Shown here one piece after another: positions 8,139-11,922 of a DNA stretch of 11,922 nt. The notes below the pieces were generated by a model, which was not told the DNA's origin, did no database searches, and worked only from the letters and a program-made list of their open reading frames with translations. Origin of the DNA: Alphaproteobacteria bacterium (GTDB lineage: Bacteria > Pseudomonadota > Alphaproteobacteria > Puniceispirillales > Puniceispirillaceae); the NCBI GenBank assembly GCA_011526395.1, contig WTHW01000014.1, positions 1 through 11,922 on the forward strand, given 5' to 3'. Made by a program: the position numbers and the translations under genes. Position 1 is the stretch's first letter, and every line of letters begins with the position of its first letter.

Positions 8139-9400
8139 TCATCCACGGCGCCCAAAACCAACGAGGCGTTTGTGCCGCCAAAGCCAAAGCTGTTCGACAT
8201 GGCATAGCGCACTGTCTTATTCTTGGTCTTTAGAGGTACCAAATCAAAATCGGCCATATCTTCTTCAGGGTCATTAAGATTTAATGTTGGCGGCAAATCG
8301 CCTGTCTTAATCGCCAATGTTGAATAAATCGCCTCAATCGCGCCAGCCGCACCTAGCAAGTGGCCAGTTGCGCTTTTGGTTGATGACATAGACACATCTT
8401 TCACAGCATCGCCTAGCAAACGCTTCACGGCGCCAGCTTCAATCAAATCACCAAGTGGTGTGGATGTGCCATGTGCGTTGATATAATCAATATCTGATGG
8501 CGCGAGGTTGGCATTCTTCAATGCGGCCTTCATCGCACGGAAGCCGCCATCGCCATCTTCAGCAGGCGCTGTGATATGATGCGCATCACCAGATAGGCCA
8601 TAGCCTTTGACTTCTGCATAAATCTTAGCACCGCGCGCCTTGGCATGCTCATATTCCTCGAGAACAAGCACCCCTGCGCCCTCGCCCATGACAAAACCAT
8701 CACGGCCTTTATCCCATGGGCGTGATGCACCTTGCGGGTCATCATTATATTCAGTTGATAGCGCGCGCGCGGCCGCAAAGCCAGCAATGCCAAGACGGCA
8801 AATCGCCGCTTCTGCCCCACCGGCCACCATCACATCAGCATCACCATACATGATAAGGCGGCTGGCATCACCAATCGCATGTGCGCCTGTTGAACAAGCT
8901 GTTACAACAGCATGATTAGGCCCCTTGAAGCCATGATTGATAGACACATGTCCTGAAATCAAATTGATCAAAGAAGATGGGATGAAAAAGGGGCTGATAC
9001 GCTTTGGGCCTTTTTCATTCATCAGATTGCTTGTCTCAACAATGGTTGAAAGGCCGCCAATACCAGAGCCAATCATAACGCCTGTGCGCTCTTGCTGTTC
9101 TGTGGTAGTTGCCACCCAGCCTGAATCTTCGATAGCTTCGTACGCTGCAACAAGACCGAATTGGATGAATTTATCAAGCTTGCGCTGATCCTTTGGCGCG
9201 ATGAAATCATCCATATTCAAATCGCCCTCGCCATCACCCGTTGGTACATGGCCAGCGATACGACATGAGATATCAGACACATCAAAGCCTTCAATCTGAC
9301 CCAAGCCAGATTTACCTGCCAGGATGCTTGTCCAGTTATGTGTCACACCCACACCAAGTGGTGTAACCAAACCCATTCCTGTAATGACAACTCGTCTCAT
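8135..9400 (-). CDS. fabF: Beta-ketoacyl-ACP synthase II (KAS II)
   Basis: Condensing enzyme of type II fatty-acid synthesis: decarboxylative condensation of malonyl-ACP with acyl-ACP, needed for elongation including unsaturated chains. The 421-residue thiolase-fold protein begins RRVVITGMGLVTPLG. It has the Cys-His-His triad: C169 in TACSTGAH, H310 in NAHGTSTPLGD and H347 in SATGHLLGAAGA. Spacings (141 and 37) nearly equal those of E. coli FabF C163, H303 and H340. The C-terminal NSFGFGGTN motif is at 403-411. The two-His triad marks KAS I/II rather than FabH. FabF is favoured over FabB by length and by the acpP-fabF context. ATG at 9400-9398 has AGGA at 9411-9408. A promoter of its own appears to lie inside the acpP terminator. 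Confidence 0.95.
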   Translation of the reverse strand: MRRVVITGMGLVTPLGVGVTHNWTSILAGKSGLGQIEGFDVSDISCRIAGHVPTGDGEGDLNMDDFIAPKDQRKLDKFIQFGLVAAYEAIEDSGWVATTTEQQERTGVMIGSGIGGLSTIVETSNLMNEKGPKRISPFFIPSSLINLISGHVSINHGFKGPNHAVVTACSTGAHAIGDASRLIMYGDADVMVAGGAEAAICRLGIAGFAAARALSTEYNDDPQGASRPWDKGRDGFVMGEGAGVLVLEEYEHAKARGAKIYAEVKGYGLSGDAHHITAPAEDGDGGFRAMKAALKNANLAPSDIDYINAHGTSTPLGDLIEAGAVKRLLGDAVKDVSMSSTKSATGHLLGAAGAIEAIYSTLAIKTGDLPPTLNLNDPEEDMADFDLVPLKTKNKTVRYAMSNSFGFGGTNASLVLGAVDE

Positions 9401-9409
9401 CTGTGTATC

Positions 9410-9439
9410 CTATTCATCTTGTATAAGAATTTTTCTCAT
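9410..9439 (-). CDS. Possible 9-codon leader ORF upstream of fabF
   Basis: In the fabF leader an ATG at 9439-9437 opens a short frame, MRKILIQDE, ending at TAG 9412-9410. That stop overlaps the AGGA ribosome site of fabF. An AAGG provided by the 3' arm of the acpP terminator lies 8 nt before this ATG, an acceptable ribosome-site distance. The frame is in phase with fabF. It could be a short coupling or attenuation peptide, or chance in an AT-rich leader; I cannot tell from one sequence. Confidence 0.15.
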   Translation of the reverse strand: MRKILIQDE

Positions 9440-9481
9440 AAAAAAAACCTTGCTGCACGATTATAACTCACGCAACAAGGT
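9440..9481 (-). terminator. Intrinsic terminator after acpP
   Basis: Read on the minus strand, ACCTTGTTGC (9481-9472) pairs with GCAGCAAGGT (9456-9447): ten pairs including one G-U, plus one more G-U inside. The loop is 15 nt, and seven further U residues (9446-9440) extend the U run straight after the stem. This is a textbook intrinsic terminator, 31 bp past the acpP stop. It should release a short, abundant acpP message and reduce read-through into fabF. Confidence 0.85.
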
Positions 9482-9487
9482 CGTCAA
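9460..9487 (-). promoter_or_regulatory. Promoter for fabF, interleaved with the acpP terminator
   Basis: On the minus strand TTGACG (9487-9482, 5 of 6 consensus) is followed after 16 bp by TATAAT (9465-9460, perfect consensus). The spacer forms the 5' arm of the acpP terminator and the -10 lies in its loop. The predicted start near 9454-9453 falls in the 3' arm, so a fabF transcript would lack the 5' arm and could not form the hairpin. The leader would be about 53 nt. Confidence 0.65.
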
Positions 9488-9512
9488 ATATTTGTCATCT
9501 ATTTAGATGATT

Positions 9513-9749
9513 TTAAGAAGCCGCGCCTTCTAGGAAATCAACAGCGTCTTTCACTGTCATGATTTTTTCGGCTGCGTCGTCTGGAATGTCACAACCAAAC
9601 TCCTCTTCAAATGCCATAACCAATTCAACTGTATCAAGGCTATCTGCGCCCAAATCGTCAATGAAAGATGCACCTTCAACAACTTTATCAGCGTCCACAC
9701 CAAGATGCTCAACAACAATAGATTTTACGCGTTCTGCAATATCGCTCAT
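9513..9749 (-). CDS. acpP: Acyl carrier protein
   Basis: Small acidic carrier that holds growing fatty-acyl chains, and intermediates for lipid A and other acylations, on a 4'-phosphopantetheine arm. The 78-residue length is typical. The attachment serine is S37 in the signature GADSLDTVELVMAFEEEF, and the protein is strongly acidic with a helix II rich in Glu. FGCDIPDDAAEKI carries a Cys in the loop before helix III; this looks like ordinary sequence variation. ATG at 9749-9747 has a strong AAGGGGG at 9762-9756, spaced by 6 nt, as expected for a very highly made protein. It is followed by its own terminator, so acpP can be expressed at a level different from its neighbours. Confidence 0.98.
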   Translation of the reverse strand: MSDIAERVKSIVVEHLGVDADKVVEGASFIDDLGADSLDTVELVMAFEEEFGCDIPDDAAEKIMTVKDAVDFLEGAAS

Positions 9750-9904
9750 AAGAGACCCCCTTAAGGTTCGAAAACGAGGCGAGACGCCCCTGATCGTTAC
9801 ATTTGGAAAAGGCGAATAACATATTCCGCAACGCTAGGCTAGTCTTTTATGCAAATTTGACTATCACAGCGTGAAATGAAGTGTTTATCGCCTATTTCGT
9901 AGCG
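9750..9904 (-). promoter_or_regulatory. acpP upstream region (fabG-acpP gap)
   Basis: This 155-bp gap between fabG and acpP is much longer than other gaps in the cluster apart from acpP-fabF, so acpP probably has its own promoter here. I see only weak matches, for example TTCACG with CATAAA at 18 bp. No clear terminator for fabG is visible. A small imperfect dyad, GCGAATA-ACA-TATTCCGC, lies at 9812-9829. Confidence 0.35.
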
Positions 9905-10642
9905 TTAAATCATGGCCATACCACCATTGACATGCAGTGTCGCGCCTGTGGTGTAGCCTGCTTCTTCACTTGCTAGATAAGAGACAGCGGCGGCGATTTC
10001 TGCGCCCTGCCCTAGACGGCCTGCTGGCACGTTACCAAGCAAATTGGCTTTCTGGTCATCTGAGAGAACATCTGTCATTGGTGTCTCGATAAAACCAGGC
10101 GCCACAACATTCACTGTGATGCCGCGACTTGCGACTTCTGCGGCAAGTGATTTTGAATAGCCAATCATGCCAGCTTTTGATGCGGCGTAATTTGTCTGGC
10201 CAGCATTCCCTGTGACACCAACGATTGAGGAGACTGAAATAATACGACCCCAACGCGCTTTCATCATCGAGCGAAGTGCAGAGCGACATAACAGCATGGT
10301 CGCTGTCATATTGATTGAAATCACATCATCCCACTCTTCATCCTTCATCCGCATAGCAAGATTATCACGTGTAATGCCAGCGTTATTGACGAGGATGTTG
10401 ACCGCACCTGTAAATTCAGAGGCTTTGGCGAATAGCCCTTCCACATCTGCTTTATCTGATAGATTGGCTGTGACTACATGAGCGCGCGAACCAAGGCTGG
10501 CGGCTAGTTCTTCTAGCTTTGCTTGTCTTGTGCCGTGAAGCACAACATCTGCGCCTTGTGCATGAAGTGCGCGTGCAATCTCAGCGCCGATGCCGCCACT
10601 GGCACCTGTGATAAGGGCTGTTTTTCCTTCAAGGTTAAACAT
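9905..10642 (-). CDS. fabG: 3-oxoacyl-ACP reductase FabG
   Basis: NADPH-dependent short-chain dehydrogenase that reduces 3-oxoacyl-ACP to 3-hydroxyacyl-ACP, the first reduction of each elongation cycle. From ATG 10642 it is 245 residues, the usual length. The Rossmann dinucleotide motif TGASGGIG is at 12-19 and NNAG at 86-89. The catalytic tetrad is N111, S139, Y152 and K156 (YAASK); S139, Y152 and K156 are each one residue after E. coli S138, Y151 and K155. PGFIETPMT (182-190) and the C-terminal LHVNGGMAM are diagnostic. The open frame continues upstream to 10723, but that would run into fabD, while ATG 10642 has AGGAAG seven bases upstream. It lies 28 bp after fabD and is surely co-transcribed with it. 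Confidence 0.96.
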   Translation of the reverse strand: MFNLEGKTALITGASGGIGAEIARALHAQGADVVLHGTRQAKLEELAASLGSRAHVVTANLSDKADVEGLFAKASEFTGAVNILVNNAGITRDNLAMRMKDEEWDDVISINMTATMLLCRSALRSMMKARWGRIISVSSIVGVTGNAGQTNYAASKAGMIGYSKSLAAEVASRGITVNVVAPGFIETPMTDVLSDDQKANLLGNVPAGRLGQGAEIAAAVSYLASEEAGYTTGATLHVNGGMAMI

Positions 10643-10670
10643 GGGTTTGCTTCCTACTCTGTTTTCTTTT

Positions 10671-11606
10671 TTAAAAATGTGCCGCGATATCATCAGCTGT
10701 TTCAACTGAAATAATCTCAACATCCTTAACTGTGCGCTTTACAAGGCCGCTTAACACCTTGCCTGTGCCAATTTCAATAAAGCGTGTCACGCCTGAAGCC
10801 GCCATCGCTTCGAGAGATTCGCGCCATCTTACGCGGCCTGTCACTTGTGTGATGAGATTATCACGCAAGGCATCAGCCTTATCCTCAAGGCCAGCTGTGA
10901 CATTACACATCACTGGCAATGACGGCGCGGTGAAATCTGTACCGCCAAGTGCGGTTGCCATCGCATCAGCGGCTGGCTGCATTAATTCTGAATGGAATGG
11001 CGCGCTAACAGGGAGTTGCACAACACGCTTCAGCCCTTCTTCTTGTGCGATTGCCATAGCAGCTTGAACAGCCACAAGAGAGCCAGATAGCACAACTTGA
11101 CCCGGTGCGTTATCATTGGCAATTTGCACAGCCCCTGTGGCTTCTGCTTTGGCAACGATTTTATCAGCAAGTGCGATATCTGCCCCAATCAGAGCGGCCA
11201 TCGCCCCTTCACCAACGGGGACAGCGGCTTGCATAGCATCACCTCTGATACGCAGGAGTTTAGCGCCTGTCGCAACATCAAATACGCCAACAGCACTTAA
11301 TGCTGAATATTCACCCAAAGAGTGACCTGCCACCATATTACCAAAAGCGTCTAGTGATTTGCCGCTATGTTCAGCAATCGCGGCGCAGACAGCAAGTGAG
11401 CTTGCAAATAAGGCTGGCTGTGCATTTGCTGTTAATGTCAATTCATCGGCTGGCCCATCAGCCATAAGAGCTGAGAGATTTTGTCCGAGAGCCTCATCAA
11501 CCTGCGCAAGTACATCGCGCGCTGCTTGTGATGCGCTGGCTAGTGACTGCGCCATGCCAGGCGCTTGTGATCCTTGACCGGGGAATAGAAATGCTGTTTT
11601 TGACAT
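10671..11606 (-). CDS. fabD: Malonyl-CoA:ACP transacylase FabD
   Basis: Transfers malonyl from CoA to the ACP phosphopantetheine, supplying the extender for every condensation step. From ATG 11606 it is 311 residues. Motifs: FPGQGSQ with oxyanion-hole Q11, the nucleophile elbow GHSLGEYSA with S96, the carboxylate-binding R121, and catalytic H205 in SAPFHSELM. These are each 4 residues after the E. coli positions (S92, R117, H201). IEIGTGKVLSGL near 277-288 completes the family pattern. The frame extends upstream to 11717, but ATG 11606 has GAGGA five bases upstream and gives the canonical MSKTAFLFPGQG start. It is the first gene of the minus-strand fatty-acid cluster, with rpsF diverging upstream. 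Confidence 0.96.
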   Translation of the reverse strand: MSKTAFLFPGQGSQAPGMAQSLASASQAARDVLAQVDEALGQNLSALMADGPADELTLTANAQPALFASSLAVCAAIAEHSGKSLDAFGNMVAGHSLGEYSALSAVGVFDVATGAKLLRIRGDAMQAAVPVGEGAMAALIGADIALADKIVAKAEATGAVQIANDNAPGQVVLSGSLVAVQAAMAIAQEEGLKRVVQLPVSAPFHSELMQPAADAMATALGGTDFTAPSLPVMCNVTAGLEDKADALRDNLITQVTGRVRWRESLEAMAASGVTRFIEIGTGKVLSGLVKRTVKDVEIISVETADDIAAHF

Positions 11607-11891
11607 GAAAATCCTCGTAATCGTGCGATAATCTTTATAGCTCTTGTTAATGACATGGGCGCTAGGGCATGGGCAAGCGTTAATCCCATTTTTTTCATGA
11701 GAATAAATCTGTCGCAATAATGCGAAAAAGCTTGATTATAAAGGCGTTATTGTTGTAGTACTGCGCCAACATCCGCCTTTTGTTTTAAAAGGCTACATAA
11801 AAATCCTTGCTAGACAGGTCGAACCTGCTGGCTAATCATCAGCTTCTTTTGCAAGAGGCTGACTGATAAAGACCCATAAGGAGAGAGCAAT
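11607..11891. other. Divergent intergenic region fabD / rpsF
   Basis: This 285-bp gap must hold both promoters. On the minus strand a perfect TATAAT (11740-11735) could serve fabD, with a leader near 120 nt, but no good -35 is seen. A perfect inverted repeat TCGCA-ATAA-TGCGA lies at 11712-11725 and a 7-bp hairpin GCCTTTT-GTTTT-AAAAGGC at 11775-11793. The structured rpsF leader is listed separately. No convincing gene is present. Confidence 0.55.
11809..11867 (+). promoter_or_regulatory. Structured 5' leader of rpsF: two consecutive hairpins
   Basis: Hairpin 1 (11809-11832): GCTAG pairs with CTGGC and CAGGT with ACCTG around a CGA loop, with one bulged A. Hairpin 2 (11835-11867): ATCAT plus CAGCTTCTT pairs with AAGAGGCTG plus A and TGAT around a TTGC loop, about 14 pairs with one G-U and one bulged C. 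Neither is followed by a U run, so these are not terminators. Leaders of rpsF operons in many bacteria bind the S6:S18 complex for feedback control; that role here is an inference. Confidence 0.5.
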
Positions 11892-11922
11892 ATGCGTCTT
11901 TATGAAAGCGTGATCATCGCGC
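11892..11922 (+). CDS. rpsF: Small ribosomal subunit protein bS6, first ten codons only
   Basis: The last 31 bases open a plus-strand frame, MRLYESVIIA, cut by the window edge. Proteins of the bS6 family start with this pattern (short, then LYE, then a hydrophobic run ending in IAR). A strong AAGGAG at 11878-11883, spaced by 8 nt, precedes the ATG, as expected for a ribosomal protein. Gene context supports the call, since rpsF-rpsR-rplI lies beside fabD in many alphaproteobacteria. bS6 binds bS18 and 16S rRNA in the platform of the small subunit. Only ten residues are visible, so the call leans on context. Confidence 0.8.
   Translation, partial: MRLYESVIIA

Noticed and set aside
9812..9829. 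Imperfect dyad upstream of acpP as a regulator site.
   Set aside because: It needs a bulge to pair, has no known match, and short AT-rich dyads are common by chance.
10643..10723. Upstream extension of fabG.
   Set aside because: It would overlap the fabD 3' end, and the internal ATG 10642 has a good ribosome site and gives the standard 245-residue FabG.
11607..11717. Upstream extension of fabD.
   Set aside because: ATG 11606 has GAGGA at proper spacing and gives the canonical N-terminus; the extra residues look like non-coding sequence.
11775..11793. Hairpin GCCTTTT-GTTTT-AAAAGGC as a terminator.
   Set aside because: No U run follows on either strand, and it lies between two divergent genes where no transcript is expected to end.
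1..11922. A novel defence, mobile or biosynthetic system in the window.
   Set aside because: Every sizeable gene belongs to a well-known core family in a conserved order. I see no integrase, transposase, direct-repeat array, tRNA boundary or anomalous composition.

Overview
The window is a piece of chromosomal core genome from an alphaproteobacterium. The evidence is the gene order: pepA, then lptF-lptG-surA-pdxA-rsmA, facing fabD-fabG-acpP-fabF-mltG-gmk, with rpsF diverging upstream of fabD. This is a known alphaproteobacterial neighbourhood. The coding sequence looks moderate in GC and slightly AT-leaning. A marine lineage such as SAR116 would fit, but genus or family cannot be fixed from this sequence alone.

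Layout. Positions 1-838 hold the N-terminal part of a leucyl aminopeptidase (pepA) on the minus strand, cut by the window edge. A 227-bp divergent gap separates it from a tightly packed plus-strand operon (1066-6477): lptF and lptG (the LPS-export permease pair), surA (periplasmic outer-membrane-protein chaperone), pdxA (pyridoxal phosphate synthesis) and rsmA (16S rRNA dimethyltransferase). Genes overlap by 4 to 8 bp or are 4 to 11 bp apart, which indicates co-transcription and translational coupling. It meets, tail to tail and only 4 bp apart, a minus-strand cluster (6482-11606). In transcription order that cluster is fabD, fabG, acpP, fabF, mltG and gmk. A 285-bp divergent gap then leads to rpsF (bS6), of which only the first ten codons are present.

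How the genes work together. FabD, FabG, AcpP and FabF are the malonyl loading, reduction, carrier and condensation components of type II fatty-acid synthesis. LptF/LptG and SurA deliver LPS and outer-membrane proteins to the outer membrane. MltG sets glycan strand length in peptidoglycan. The two convergent units therefore cover much of envelope building, with Gmk (GMP to GDP), PdxA (cofactor) and RsmA (ribosome maturation) as housekeeping passengers.

The most interesting non-coding feature is at 9440-9487. A good intrinsic terminator closes acpP on the minus strand. Interleaved with it is a near-consensus sigma-70-type promoter for fabF: its -10 hexamer lies in the terminator loop and its predicted start site lies in the 3' arm. 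The rpsF leader carries two consecutive stable hairpins, suggestive of ribosomal-protein autoregulation. I found no mobile element, CRISPR array, tRNA, rRNA, toxin or defence gene, and no sign of an undescribed protein system.
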